Below are positions 16,524 to 25,520 of a stretch of 60,778 bases of DNA, one piece after another. The stretch is from the NCBI RefSeq assembly GCF_003461955.1, contig NZ_QTYB01000009.1, forward strand, positions 1 to 60,778, read 5' to 3'. Position 1 is the stretch's first letter, and each line of letters opens with the position of its first letter. The notes beneath the pieces are model-generated. The model saw only the letters and a list, made by a program, of their open reading frames with translations, had not been told where the DNA came from and ran no database searches. A program made the position numbers and the translations under genes. Source of the DNA: Ruminococcus sp. AM36-2AA (GTDB lineage Bacteria; Bacillota; Clostridia; Lachnospirales; Lachnospiraceae).

Positions 16524-17774
16524 TTATACTCTGTCTGCAGTTGCGATCTCACCTGCAATGGCAGATGCGGTAACCGTTGCCGCAGATCCCAGATAAACCT
16601 TGGAGCTCGGATGTCCGGCACGTCCCTTGAAGTTACGTGTTCCGGTGCTGATAAGAACCTCGTTCTCACCGATCACACCCTGGCAGCTTCCCCAGCATAC
16701 ACTGCAGTTCGGGTTCATCACAATAGCGCCTGCTTCCATGAAGATATCGATCAGGCCTTCTTTTAATGCCTGGCGGTAGATGGTCTGGCTTGCAGGAACG
16801 ACCAGGAAACGAACGCCTTCTGCAACTTTTTTACCCTTGATCACCTCTGCGCCTACACGGAGGTCTTCAATACGGCCGTTGTTACAGGAGCCAAGAAATG
16901 CCTCGTTGATCTTGATGCCGCAGGTTTCCTCAGCCGGAACTACATTGTCAACGAAGTCCGGTTTCGCTACAACCGGGCGTACTTTGGAAAGATCGAAGGT
17001 GTACTCTCTTGCGTAAACAGCATCCGGATCGCTGTGATATACAGCTTTTGGTTCACGGCCATGCTCTTTCAGATATTCCAGAGCCTTGTCATCTGCCTCA
17101 AAGATTCCGGTCTTCGCACCGGCCTCAACAGCCATGTTGCAGAGAGCCATACGGTCGCTGATGCTTAATGTTTTGGCGCCTTCGCCGGTAAACTCCATTG
17201 CCTGATAATTACATCCGTTTGCTCCGATCTCTCCGATAATGGTAAGGATCAGATCTCTTGCATAAACACCCTCAGGAAGTTTCCCTGTCAGGTTGAATTT
17301 CACAGTTTCCGGTACCATAACCCAGGAAGTTCCGGTTACCATTCCATAAAGAAAGTCTGTACATCCTACACCGGTACCGAAAGCGCCAAGTGCTCCATAA
17401 GAACAGGTATGGCTGTCTGCACCAAAGATCAGCTGTCCCGGACGGACATAATTCTCGATCATGATCTGATGACACACGCCTTTTCCTTCCCAGAAATCAA
17501 TGTTGTTCTCTCTTGCAAAATCTCTCATTTTTTTCTGGGACGCTGCTGTTTTCGGGCTGTCAGACGGTACGTTGTGGTCTACGATAAATACCAGTTTCTT
17601 TGTGTCTGCGATATGTGGATTTTTTAATTTGTTGTTGTACATGTCAACAGTCAGATGTGTGGTTCCGTCATTGCTCATCAGATGATCCAGCTGAACTGTA
17701 TAGATATCTCCAGGTTTTACGCTGTCCACACCGGCTGCTGCCGCGATGATTTTTTCTGCGATCGTCATTCCCAT
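16524..17774 (-). CDS. Aconitase/3-isopropylmalate dehydratase family, large subunit (second, divergent pair)
   Basis: A 416-aa LeuC-type protein clearly homologous to, but different from, the one at 14724. Family landmarks are DHNVPSDSP, GADSHTCSYGALGAFGTG and TRNFKGRAGHPSSKVYLGS. The cluster motifs are altered: GSCNNGRIED in place of CTN, and NPNCSVCWGSCQG in place of PGCGxC. All three Cys ligands are still present. The start at 17774 has GGAGG 8 bases upstream. It probably acts on a different substrate from the first pair. It is 45 bases upstream of the first small subunit, so both enzymes are in one operon. Confidence 0.83.
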   Translation of the reverse strand: MGMTIAEKIIAAAAGVDSVKPGDIYTVQLDHLMSNDGTTHLTVDMYNNKLKNPHIADTKKLVFIVDHNVPSDSPKTAASQKKMRDFARENNIDFWEGKGVCHQIMIENYVRPGQLIFGADSHTCSYGALGAFGTGVGCTDFLYGMVTGTSWVMVPETVKFNLTGKLPEGVYARDLILTIIGEIGANGCNYQAMEFTGEGAKTLSISDRMALCNMAVEAGAKTGIFEADDKALEYLKEHGREPKAVYHSDPDAVYAREYTFDLSKVRPVVAKPDFVDNVVPAEETCGIKINEAFLGSCNNGRIEDLRVGAEVIKGKKVAEGVRFLVVPASQTIYRQALKEGLIDIFMEAGAIVMNPNCSVCWGSCQGVIGENEVLISTGTRNFKGRAGHPSSKVYLGSAATVTASAIAGEIATADRV

Positions 17775-17777
17775 CTC

Positions 17778-18260
17778 TTATTCCTCCTCACGGTTCAGAG
17801 AAGCGATAAGTCCTCCCTGATTCAGTATATTCTGCATGTATTCCGGCAGTTTTGTGCAGGAATAAGTCTTTCCGTTGGCAACCGCTGTTCCCTCGGACAT
17901 ATGAAGCTCCATGGTATCTCCGGTCTTCACATCATCCGGGAGGTCCTTACAGACAATTGCCGGAAGTCCGATATTGATGGCATTGCGGAAGAAAATACGG
18001 GCAAAAGATTTCGCAATGACTGCCTTTACTCCAAGTGCCTTAAGAACGCCCGGTGCCTGTTCTCTGGAAGATCCGCATCCGAAGTTCTCTCCTCCCACTA
18101 CAAAATCTCCCGGTTTCACCTTCTTGGAAAAATCCGGATCCAGTGACTCAAATGTGTGACTCTTCATCTCATCCAGATTCGGCAGAAGCAGGTACTGGGA
18201 TGCAATGATCTGATCGGTATCGAGGTCATTATGAAATTTAAAAATTGTTCCCTTATCCAT
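17778..18260 (-). CDS. Aconitase/3-isopropylmalate dehydratase family, small subunit (second pair)
   Basis: A 160-aa LeuD-type swivel subunit pairing with the large subunit at 16524, from which it is separated by 3 bases. It carries HNDLDTDQIIASQYL and FGCGSSREQAPGVLKALG. The substrate loop reads SQYLLLPNL, again without the Arg of archaeal isopropylmalate isomerase. The start is ATG 18260 because AAAGGAA lies 8 bases upstream; an in-frame ATG at 18290 lacks a site. First gene of the four-gene dehydratase operon. Confidence 0.85.
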   Translation of the reverse strand: MDKGTIFKFHNDLDTDQIIASQYLLLPNLDEMKSHTFESLDPDFSKKVKPGDFVVGGENFGCGSSREQAPGVLKALGVKAVIAKSFARIFFRNAINIGLPAIVCKDLPDDVKTGDTMELHMSEGTAVANGKTYSCTKLPEYMQNILNQGGLIASLNREEE

Positions 18261-18379
18261 AAAACAAGTTCCTTTCTGATTGTTATCCATTTCCGGGTTA
18301 ACATTCCTCTGTTACCCTTTTCGTCCTATATTCTAACACAAAACGTCATATAATTAAAATGTATATTTTTAATACTTAA

Positions 18380-18396
18380 TATAACTTCAAGTTATA
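18380..18396. promoter_or_regulatory. Perfect 17-base palindrome, candidate operator
   Basis: TATAACTTCAAGTTATA is a perfect palindrome around one central base. It lies between the stop of the FliB-like gene and the dehydratase operon, about 120 bases before the operon start. AT-rich promoter-like sequence follows, including TAGAAT on the minus strand at 18334-18339. It has no T-run, so it is more likely an operator than a terminator. Confidence 0.4.
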
Positions 18397-18399
18397 AAG

Positions 18400-19536
18400 T
18401 CATTTTCCTGTGATCAGCGCAAAATATCCCCACTCCCACAGAAGTTCTTCAAAACTGTTCTCAAGATATTCCCGGATATCTTCTTCCTCATATCCGGTCA
18501 TTCTGGAGATCACCACCATATAATCCCGGAGTGTTTCGTAGGGAAGTGCTCCCCGTCCCTCTTTCTGCCACCGGAGAAAAACAGCCTGGCGAATGGTGGC
18601 ATATTCCATACCGATCCACTGCATATGAACCAGGGCATCTTCCAGATCTCCTTCTGATGTCAGAAGATCCGAATATACTTCGTTGGTAAGAAAGCTTCGG
18701 AGAAGATTTTCATATGCACGAAGTTCCCGGTAAAAATCCTCCCAGGCTTCCGTCATTTCCTCTTCCTCATACTCTTCCGATAATTCCTCCGCCAACTCCG
18801 TCACCGGCTCCAGATACTTCCGGTAAAGTCCTTCTTTCCAGTAATTTACAGCCAGATCCTGCAAAAGTTCATTGCATTCGTCCATAGTATCCAGAACAGG
18901 CAGGTCTATCTCGCTGATAGCTCTTTCCAGCTGGTGAATTGTCTTCTCTGAAAAATAATCTTCCACAAGCTCTGTGGTAAGCGGCGTGTTCCGGTGAAGT
19001 TCCTTCAGAACATAAAAACTTTCAAGAAGGGTTTCCTCCGGTGTTTTTTCAGGATCCATTATAAGATCCATAACCTTCCGGCGCACAAGAAAAAGCGGCT
19101 GTTCCTTTTCTTTTGGAGTTTCCGGAAAAGCGATTCTTTTCTTCTCCTTCCAGATGTCCAGGACAGCCGGGCAACAGGGCATCATGGTCGCTTCCTTATG
19201 ATCCTGAAATTCATGGATCTCCCTTGGAAAAATCTGGCAGGTCTCTGAAAGCATCGAATCCCCATAAGCACTTACCAGATAGCACAGTCTGTTCTTTGCC
19301 AGGAAAGGACAGTCGTGCTCTTCCGTCATCTTCATGATCCGGCTGCCGTCCTTTTTCATGGTATAGGCCTGCAGGCAGCTTCTGTGTCCGGGCACCTCTG
19401 ACGGCGGCTGGATGGTTTTCCAGTTTCTGTAGGTTTCATCATCTATGTTGATCTTCCATTCCCTGCAGCAGCTGATGGTGCATTTGTCTGCAATACAGGT
19501 AAATTCGTCGTAATAATCAGGTTTTAATAATTCCAT
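18400..19536 (-). CDS. FliB-family protein (flagellin lysine-N-methylase-like)
   Basis: A 378-aa protein of the FliB/YkgJ-like cysteine-cluster family; in Salmonella FliB methylates flagellin lysines. The N-terminal Cys cluster is visible as FTCIADKCTISCCREWKINID (C14, C19, C23, C24 from the chosen start). Further conserved Cys are in DCPFLAKNRLCYL, ETCQIFPRE and MPCCPAVLD, suggesting a metal or Fe-S site; the C-terminal half is helical and acidic. The start is ATG 19536 with GGAGG about 4 bases upstream. No flagellar gene is in the window, so the substrate may not be flagellin. Confidence 0.75.
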   Translation of the reverse strand: MELLKPDYYDEFTCIADKCTISCCREWKINIDDETYRNWKTIQPPSEVPGHRSCLQAYTMKKDGSRIMKMTEEHDCPFLAKNRLCYLVSAYGDSMLSETCQIFPREIHEFQDHKEATMMPCCPAVLDIWKEKKRIAFPETPKEKEQPLFLVRRKVMDLIMDPEKTPEETLLESFYVLKELHRNTPLTTELVEDYFSEKTIHQLERAISEIDLPVLDTMDECNELLQDLAVNYWKEGLYRKYLEPVTELAEELSEEYEEEEMTEAWEDFYRELRAYENLLRSFLTNEVYSDLLTSEGDLEDALVHMQWIGMEYATIRQAVFLRWQKEGRGALPYETLRDYMVVISRMTGYEEEDIREYLENSFEELLWEWGYFALITGK

Positions 19537-19628
19537 GTTTCCTCCATATTCTTTATTTTTCAGCTCCAATGTCTCCTGTTTGCAAAATGGACATGAGCTG
19601 ACATGTTTTATTTTTCCCCATAAACACA

Positions 19629-19654
19629 GAAAAGCGGAATTCTATCCGCTTTCT
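19629..19654 (-). terminator. Weak terminator after the MATE gene
   Basis: AAAGCGGA (19631-19638) and TCCGCTTT (19645-19652) form an 8-bp stem with a 6-base loop about 25 bases past the MATE stop. Only four T residues follow on the minus strand, so read-through into the FliB-like gene is likely. Confidence 0.5.
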
Positions 19655-19676
19655 CTGATATTCTGTGTATTCGTTT

Positions 19677-21065
19677 TTATTCTGCATTCTCTCCCAAAAG
19701 TTGTCTGTGCACCTTCCGCCTTACAAACCAGAAACAGATCACCTGCATGATGATCGTAAGGATCCAGGATGCCGGATAGGAAATAAACAGTACTTTCAAT
19801 GATCTGTGAACCGGGAAGATTCCGAAGATCCACACAATTCGAAGGCCGACCGTTCCGATAATAGACAGGATCATCGGCACACCGGAGCGTCCCATTCCAC
19901 GCAGTGCTCCCGGAAACAGATCCATCTGTCCGCAGAGGAAATAAGTAACTGTGGTATAGGCAAGGATCTCCATTCCGCACTGGATAACCTCCGGATCTTC
20001 CGTATAGATTTTCAGAAGCTGCGGGCCAAAGAAATATGCTCCACATCCCATGGCAAAGGACACCACAAAGGACAGGATCAGACAATCCACCAGCACCCGG
20101 TCCATACGTTTCGGTTTCCGAACACCGTAATTCTGGCTGGTAAAACTCATACATGCCTGGGTAACCGAATTCACGGACACATACAGAAATCCAAAAATAT
20201 TATTGGCTGCTGTATATCCTGCCATAGCAATGGAACCAAAGGAGTTTACAGAAGACTGAAGAAGTACATTGGAAAAATTGATCACTGTACTCTGAATCCC
20301 GGCAGGCAGTCCCACCTGGAAGATCTGCTTCAGGTACTCTCCCTTTATGGACAGTTTTGAAAAACGCAGCTGATAGCTTCCCTCTGTCTGATACAGACAC
20401 CGAAGGACAAGAATGCAGGAGATCAGCTGAGAGATCACCGTTCCGATTCCCACACCGGCCACGCTTAAATGACACACGATCACGAAAAACAGATTCAAAA
20501 TCGCATTGGCACAGCCGGAAATGATCAGAAAGACCAGCGGCCGCTTGGTATCTCCCACAGCACGCAGGATCGCCGCACCATAGTTATACAGCATAAAAAA
20601 CGGCATTCCCAGGAAATAAATACGCATATAAAGAGTAGAAAGATCGATCACATCGTCCGGTGTATCCATCAGTTCCAGGCAGATCCTGGCAAAGAGCACT
20701 CCCAGAAATGCCATGATGACCCCGCTGACCAGAGCCAGTAAGATCGATGTATGTACTGTTTCTGACATTTCTTCATCCTTACCGGCAGCATAAAATCTGG
20801 CTGCCAGCACATTGGCACCAAGAGAGATTCCGATAAAAAGGTTGGTAAACACATTGATCAGTGCGGTAGTGGAGCCTACTGCCGCCAGTGCCTCACTTCC
20901 GCTGAAACGTCCCACTACCACGATATCCACTGCATTGAACATCAGCTGCAGGATACCGGACAGCATCAGCGGCAGTGAAAACGAAATCAACTTGTCCATG
21001 ATCGACCCATTACACATATCGATCTCATACTTGTTTTTTTTCACGATTTCATCCCCCATGTTCAT
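19677..21065 (-). CDS. MATE family efflux transporter
   Basis: A 462-aa, 12-helix multidrug/toxin exporter of the MATE (NorM/DinF) family, driven by Na+ or H+. It has the duplicated six-helix layout and family segments PLMLSGILQLMFNAVDIVVVGRFSG near the N-terminus and GLPAGIQSTVINFSNVLLQ at the start of the second half. The start (ATG 21065 or 21059) has no ribosome binding site; the promoter -10 box lies only about 15 bases before the start codon, so the mRNA would be nearly leaderless. Substrate unknown. Downstream FliB-like gene may be co-transcribed. Confidence 0.93.
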   Translation of the reverse strand: MNMGDEIVKKNKYEIDMCNGSIMDKLISFSLPLMLSGILQLMFNAVDIVVVGRFSGSEALAAVGSTTALINVFTNLFIGISLGANVLAARFYAAGKDEEMSETVHTSILLALVSGVIMAFLGVLFARICLELMDTPDDVIDLSTLYMRIYFLGMPFFMLYNYGAAILRAVGDTKRPLVFLIISGCANAILNLFFVIVCHLSVAGVGIGTVISQLISCILVLRCLYQTEGSYQLRFSKLSIKGEYLKQIFQVGLPAGIQSTVINFSNVLLQSSVNSFGSIAMAGYTAANNIFGFLYVSVNSVTQACMSFTSQNYGVRKPKRMDRVLVDCLILSFVVSFAMGCGAYFFGPQLLKIYTEDPEVIQCGMEILAYTTVTYFLCGQMDLFPGALRGMGRSGVPMILSIIGTVGLRIVWIFGIFPVHRSLKVLFISYPASWILTIIMQVICFWFVRRKVHRQLLGENAE

Positions 21066-21079
21066 ACTTACATAGGAAT

Positions 21080-21109
21080 ATTATAGCACCTTTCGTCGGA
21101 AAGCTACAA
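21080..21109 (-). promoter_or_regulatory. Promoter of the MATE gene with almost no leader
   Basis: Minus strand: TTGTAG (21104-21109), 18 bases, TATAAT (21080-21085) with an extended TG one base before it. The transcription start would be near 21073, leaving about 8 bases before the first ATG and no room for a Shine-Dalgarno site. Confidence 0.6.
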
Positions 21110-21135
21110 TGAAATATTTTTATGGAGAATATGCA

Positions 21136-21160
21136 GCGGCTGCATAAAATACGCAGCCGC
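21136..21160 (-). terminator. GC-rich hairpin after the collagen-like gene
   Basis: GCGGCTGC (21136-21143) and GCAGCCGC (21153-21160) form a perfect 8-bp stem, 26 bases downstream of the collagen-like stop. No T-run follows, so it may stabilise the 3-prime end or act as a factor-assisted terminator. Confidence 0.4.
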
Positions 21161-21185
21161 ACAGTAACGTGTGTTTATCATTTCA

Positions 21186-21809
21186 CTATCTTTCCAAGAG
21201 TCCTGCATCACGAAGGTTTGCAAGAAGTGCATTAAAATCCTCCACGATATCATCTACTGTTGTTGCATTTCCAACAGCAGCTGCCGGGGTTACTGTTCCG
21301 GCAGGGCCGGTGGCTCCCGCTGCTCCTGCTGGACCAGTGGCTCCTGTTGGGCCGATTGCTCCCGCTGGGCCAGTGGCTCCGATTGCACCAGCCGGACCTG
21401 TTGCTCCCACCGGACCGGTGGCTCCCGTTGTTCCAGCCGGACCGATGACTCCCGCCGGACCCGTTGCTCCTGTTGCTCCTGTTGCCCCTGTTGCTCCTGC
21501 CGGACCGGTGGCTCCTGTTGCTCCCGTCGGACCGATGACTCCGGCTGGACCTGTTGCTCCTGCCGGACCCGTGGCTCCCGTATATCCCTGTATTCCCGGT
21601 TCCCCCTGCGGCCCCTGAGGGCCCATAGGACCAGGGACTCCCGGACAGCCTCTGGGGCCGGTTGGTCCCACAGGGCCTGGGCAGCCTCTTGTTCCACATC
21701 TGTCACATCCACAGGAACTATGATTTCCATAACAGGACATACAGGACAAATCCTCATGACTGTCCTGCTGCATTTCCATTTCCTTACGTTTTCGATGCCT
21801 GAACAGCAT
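21186..21809 (-). CDS. Collagen-like Gly-X-Y repeat protein
   Basis: A 207-aa protein of the bacterial collagen-like (BclA-type) kind. A short basic start and a Cys-rich segment (residues 23-43, including [12 protein letters not shown]) precede about 45 uninterrupted Gly-X-Y triplets, mostly GAT, GPA and GPT, to about residue 175. A C-terminal tail, [23 protein letters not shown], could be a trimerising helix. No signal peptide or sortase motif is visible, which suits a spore-surface or mother-cell-made protein as much as a secreted one. GAGGTGATC lies 7 bases before the start. A glycosyltransferase lies directly upstream, and collagen-like stalks are often glycosylated on Thr. The DNA is repetitive and low in complexity. 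Confidence 0.88.
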   Translation of the reverse strand: MLFRHRKRKEMEMQQDSHEDLSCMSCYGNHSSCGCDRCGTRGCPGPVGPTGPRGCPGVPGPMGPQGPQGEPGIQGYTGATGPAGATGPAGVIGPTGATGATGPAGATGATGATGATGPAGVIGPAGTTGATGPVGATGPAGAIGATGPAGAIGPTGATGPAGAAGATGPAGTVTPAAAVGNATTVDDIVEDFNALLANLRDAGLLER

Positions 21810-21931
21810 TCTTCGATCACCTCATAGGAAAATAACTTTCCCTACAGTATATGACAACAGCTTTTACCTGTGCATAGGATCCCCGCAAGCCTGTACCCTG
21901 CCAGGAAAATATAATAAATATGTCTTTCTTT

Positions 21932-23011
21932 TTATGCCAGACCATATTTTTCCCGGAAATATTTCTGGTCATACAATACTCCCGAATCTTCCGGCTTCAG
22001 CTCCATTGCTTTCTTATGAAAAAAGAATGCCTGCTCCGGGCATCCCATTTTATCATAACAAACGCAAAGCTGCATATATGGCACAAACCCATGATACTCA
22101 GCCATAAAAAATCCACCCTTTTTCTTATCTGAAGGCACAGTAAGCGCCTGCCCGTACCAGTAGGCAGCCTGTCTGGGCAGCTCTCTTTCCAGAAAGATCT
22201 TACCGACCTCACAGCAGATTTCCGCCCTCGGCACATCCATAGTCAGACTGTACAAAAAAGCTTCCAGTGCGGACTTTTTCTCTCCCATTTTCCGGTAACA
22301 CTGTCCAAGTACAAAACAGGCATCGATCTTATTTTCCAGCCATCCGGACGGATTTTTCAGGAACTCCACCAACACAGCCTCTGCCTCCGGATATCGCTGA
22401 TGATAATACAGTTCTCTCCCATAATAAAGCTGATGTCTGGGTTCCAGCTTTTCTCCTCCTGCCAGCATTTTTTCATAAATGCGGAGATTACGGTCCGGAT
22501 CACCTTTTCCACATTTCCGGTGCCGGATCACCACATCTGAATAGATGATGTTTCCCTCCGGAATCACAGTTTCATGAACTGCCCCATTCCATCTGAAATT
22601 TCTGGATGTTTTCATTATCCGCTCCCGAAAATAAGAAAATGTTGTTCTCCCGCTCTGGTCAAACCCTGCCGCATATTCCATCATTACAACATCTGTTCCG
22701 GGATCCAGAGCTTCTTTAAGACTCTTCAGTTTTTCCAGATTTTCTTCATTCAGGACATCATCCGCATCCATCCACATCCAGTAATCGGTGCGGACTTTTT
22801 CCAGAAGAAAATTACGCGGAGCAGAAAAATCGTCACACCAGGGAAAATCATACACCAGCGACGTATACTGCTCCGCAATCTCTTTTGTTCTGTCTGAAGA
22901 ACCGGTATCTGCGATCAGGATCGCATCCATTACCTGAGAAACCGGCTTCAAGATTCTCTCAAGAACTGCTTCTTCATTTTTTACGATCATACAGAGACTG
23001 AGGGAAATCAT
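21932..23011 (-). CDS. GT2 family glycosyltransferase with TPR-like tail
   Basis: A 359-aa glycosyltransferase, GT-A fold (about residues 1-200), of the SunS/TPR-tailed type. Landmarks are LSLCMIVKNEEAVLERIL at the N-terminus, IADTGSSDRTKEIAE, and the metal-binding DxD motif in WMWMDADDVLNEEN (about 78-90). The C-terminal part (about 200-340) has tetratricopeptide-like helical pairs. Such enzymes glycosylate peptides or proteins. The start at 23011 has AAGGAT upstream. It lies 120 bases upstream of the collagen-like gene and downstream of the riboflavin operon and a HAD gene with no clear terminator between. The collagen-like Thr residues are plausible substrates, by context only. Confidence 0.82.
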   Translation of the reverse strand: MISLSLCMIVKNEEAVLERILKPVSQVMDAILIADTGSSDRTKEIAEQYTSLVYDFPWCDDFSAPRNFLLEKVRTDYWMWMDADDVLNEENLEKLKSLKEALDPGTDVVMMEYAAGFDQSGRTTFSYFRERIMKTSRNFRWNGAVHETVIPEGNIIYSDVVIRHRKCGKGDPDRNLRIYEKMLAGGEKLEPRHQLYYGRELYYHQRYPEAEAVLVEFLKNPSGWLENKIDACFVLGQCYRKMGEKKSALEAFLYSLTMDVPRAEICCEVGKIFLERELPRQAAYWYGQALTVPSDKKKGGFFMAEYHGFVPYMQLCVCYDKMGCPEQAFFFHKKAMELKPEDSGVLYDQKYFREKYGLA

Positions 23012-23115
23012 ATTTCAGGATCCTTCGGATTTTTATAATATTTATGCCATTCCCATCAGTCCTATACCTTCTGTCAGTGTACAGCTTCTGCTTTCGGATA
23101 AAGCTGAGCTCATCC

Positions 23116-23766
23116 TCATATCACCAACTGTGGTATATCCTCTATATGTTCTGCAAGATGATCTGCCCCGTTCAGCTCCCCTCTCTCACCATATCCATAC
23201 AGGCATCCTATAAATGGGCTTTTGCAGGCTCTGGCACATTCCAGATCCTGCCTCCTGTCTCCGACCACCAGATAAGGACCTGTATATTCCCGAATGATTT
23301 CCTGCACAATCTCTGTCTTTGGACGGAATCCATACGATTCGCAGTCATAAAAATGATCGAACCATCGTTCCATCCCAAATTCCTTCCAGTGCGCCTCACG
23401 ATAGGAAGCTTTACAGTTACTTAAGATCACAAGATGATATCCCCGGTTCTTCAAAGCTGTAAGCATCTCCTCTGCTCCCGGATACCACACAGCCTTATGT
23501 TTCCTGATCTGTCTGACCATCAGGTCTCCTACCATCCTGCTTGCCTGCTCTTTATAGCTCTGATCCAGCTCCGGCAAAAATGTATTCCACATCTCCTTAC
23601 TGTTAAATCCCAGCCAGCCGGCAATTTCCGATGAGCTTATCTCCCGTTCTTCTGCAGCCTTCTGCTCTGTCAGCCACTGATAGGTTTCACGAAATGCCGG
23701 TTCATAGATTCCAAGGGTATGATGGATCGTTCCATCATAATCGAATATGATCGTTTTTGTCATCAT
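23116..23766 (-). CDS. HAD family hydrolase (subfamily IA); candidate riboflavin-pathway phosphatase
   Basis: A 216-aa HAD phosphatase. Motif I is IIFDYDGTIHH with the nucleophile Asp; motif II is VILSNCK; motif III Lys is in FRPKTEIVQ; motif IV is LVVGDRRQDLECARA. The cap is the helical type of subfamily IA. It starts 15 bases downstream of the ribH stop, so it is the last member of the rib operon. The dephosphorylation of 5-amino-6-ribitylamino-uracil phosphate is the only step of the pathway with no dedicated gene here, and HAD enzymes do this in other bacteria. That role is inference from position. Confidence 0.85.
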   Translation of the reverse strand: MMTKTIIFDYDGTIHHTLGIYEPAFRETYQWLTEQKAAEEREISSSEIAGWLGFNSKEMWNTFLPELDQSYKEQASRMVGDLMVRQIRKHKAVWYPGAEEMLTALKNRGYHLVILSNCKASYREAHWKEFGMERWFDHFYDCESYGFRPKTEIVQEIIREYTGPYLVVGDRRQDLECARACKSPFIGCLYGYGERGELNGADHLAEHIEDIPQLVI

Positions 23767-23781
23767 TTATTTTCCTGTCTT

Positions 23782-24255
23782 TTAGAGCTGCTTCATCAGA
23801 TTAACCATCTCGATCGCAGATAACGCACAGTCATAGCCTTTATTCCCGGCTTTGCTTCCTGCACGCGCAATAGCCTGCTCGATATTCTCAGTCGTGATCA
23901 CTCCGAATAAGACAGGGATCCCTGTTGCAAGTTCAACCTGTGCGATCCCTTTGGCAGATTCATTGCACACCAGATCATAATGTGAAGTATCTCCACGGAT
24001 GACAGCTCCCACGCAGATAACTGCATCATATTTTCCTGACTGTGCCATTTTCTGTGCTGTAAGCGGAATCTCAAATGCTCCCGGTACCCATGCTGCAGTA
24101 ATATTCTCTTCTTCTACACCATGTCTTACCAGTCCGTCGACTGCTCCTCCCAATAATTTATTCACAATGATCTCATTGAATCTCGCTGCCACGATACCAA
24201 CCTTCATTCCCTCCGGTGCTACTACTTTTCCTTCTACTAAATTGATCTGTCTCAT
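23782..24255 (-). CDS. ribH: 6,7-dimethyl-8-ribityllumazine synthase
   Basis: Condenses 5-amino-6-ribitylamino-uracil with dihydroxybutanone phosphate; forms icosahedral or pentameric shells in the cytoplasm. The 157-aa product is of normal length and shows [50 protein letters not shown] with the catalytic His, and [20 protein letters not shown] lies 8 bases before the start. Last of the four classical rib genes, 29 bases after ribBA. Confidence 0.97.
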   Translation of the reverse strand: MRQINLVEGKVVAPEGMKVGIVAARFNEIIVNKLLGGAVDGLVRHGVEEENITAAWVPGAFEIPLTAQKMAQSGKYDAVICVGAVIRGDTSHYDLVCNESAKGIAQVELATGIPVLFGVITTENIEQAIARAGSKAGNKGYDCALSAIEMVNLMKQL

Positions 24256-24284
24256 TTTTTCTTCCTCCTGCTATTTGCTGTTTT

Positions 24285-25502
24285 TTATAAATTTATTTCT
24301 TTAAAAATATGACCCATCTTTTCCTGTTTCGTCTTCATATATTTCCGGTCATATTTTTGTACCGGAATCTCCAGAGGTACTCTCTCATTGATCTTCAGCC
24401 CGAATTCACCAAGCCCATAGACTTTATCCGGGTTATTGGTCAGTAATCTTAATGATTTCACACCAAGGTCTGACAGTATCTGTGCCCCGACCCAGTACTC
24501 TCTGAGATCCGGTGCAAACCCTAACTTCACATTAGCCTCCACGGTATCGTATCCCTGTTCCTGAAGCGCATAAGCTTTGATCTTGTTGATCAGTCCGATT
24601 CCTCTGCCTTCCTGTCTCATATACAGAATGATCCCTCTGCCTTCTGCCTCTACCTGGCGCATCGCTGTCTGCAGCTGCAGGCCGCAGTCACATCTGAGCG
24701 ATCCGAATGCATCTCCTGTCAGACACTCCGAATGTACACGGCAAAGCACATCCTCACCATCTCCTATATCACCTTTTACCAGTGCCAGATGATGTTCTCC
24801 TGTAATGTCATTGATATAGCCATACATTTTAAAATCACCGTACTGCGTTGGGAGGTTTGCAGCTGCTTCCTCCTTTACATGCTTTTCATGTATTCTTATA
24901 TAATCCTGCAGATCACGGATCGTAATAAATGTAAGGTTATGCTCTTTTGCCATTTCCCATAGCTGTGATGTACGCATCATAGTGCCATCTTCTTTCATAA
25001 CTTCACAGCACACGCCGCATTCCTTCAGTCCGGCAAGTCTCATAAGATCTGTTGTTGCCTCCGTATGGCCATTCCGTACCAGAACCCCGCCTTTTCTGGA
25101 AATAAGCGGAAATACATGTCCCGGTCTTCTGAAATCCTCCGGTTTTGACTGATCATCCACACACTTCATAATGGTATAGGAGCGTTCTGCCGCAGAGATA
25201 CCGGTGGTTGTATCTACGTGATCCACTGCCACGGTAAATGCTGTACTGTGATTGTCCGTGTTCTCAGCAACCATCGGAGGAAAGTTCAATCTCGCCGCAA
25301 GTTCCGCACTCATCGGTGTACAGATAAGACCCTTTGCATAGGTCGCCATGAAATTAATATTTTCCCGGGTTGCAAACTCTGCCGCACATATCAGATCTCC
25401 CTCATTTTCTCTGTCCGGATCATCTGTGACCAGAACTATTTTTCCTTTCTTAAGATCCCTGAGTGCCTCTTCAATTGTGTTGTACTGATAATTTTGTGAC
25501 AT
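24285..25502 (-). CDS. ribBA: Bifunctional DHBP synthase / GTP cyclohydrolase II
   Basis: A 405-aa fusion supplying both precursors of riboflavin. The N-terminal RibB domain (about 1-200) has [19 protein letters not shown] and [14 protein letters not shown] and makes dihydroxybutanone phosphate from ribulose 5-phosphate. The C-terminal RibA domain (about 205-405) has the zinc site [15 protein letters not shown] and [17 protein letters not shown] and opens GTP. GGAGG precedes the start. In the operon it lies between ribE and ribH. Confidence 0.97.
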   Translation of the reverse strand: MSQNYQYNTIEEALRDLKKGKIVLVTDDPDRENEGDLICAAEFATRENINFMATYAKGLICTPMSAELAARLNFPPMVAENTDNHSTAFTVAVDHVDTTTGISAAERSYTIMKCVDDQSKPEDFRRPGHVFPLISRKGGVLVRNGHTEATTDLMRLAGLKECGVCCEVMKEDGTMMRTSQLWEMAKEHNLTFITIRDLQDYIRIHEKHVKEEAAANLPTQYGDFKMYGYINDITGEHHLALVKGDIGDGEDVLCRVHSECLTGDAFGSLRCDCGLQLQTAMRQVEAEGRGIILYMRQEGRGIGLINKIKAYALQEQGYDTVEANVKLGFAPDLREYWVGAQILSDLGVKSLRLLTNNPDKVYGLGEFGLKINERVPLEIPVQKYDRKYMKTKQEKMGHIFKEINL

Positions 25503-25520
25503 ACTGTATATCCTCCTGTT

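Noticed and set aside
18290..18400. T-box leader of a leucine-type operon
   Set aside because: No T-box core or specifier-like structure was seen in the short upstream region.
21186..21827. Three further open frames of 149-218 aa over the collagen-like gene
   Set aside because: Repetitive GC-rich DNA opens many frames; only the Gly-X-Y frame has a ribosome site and a known fold.
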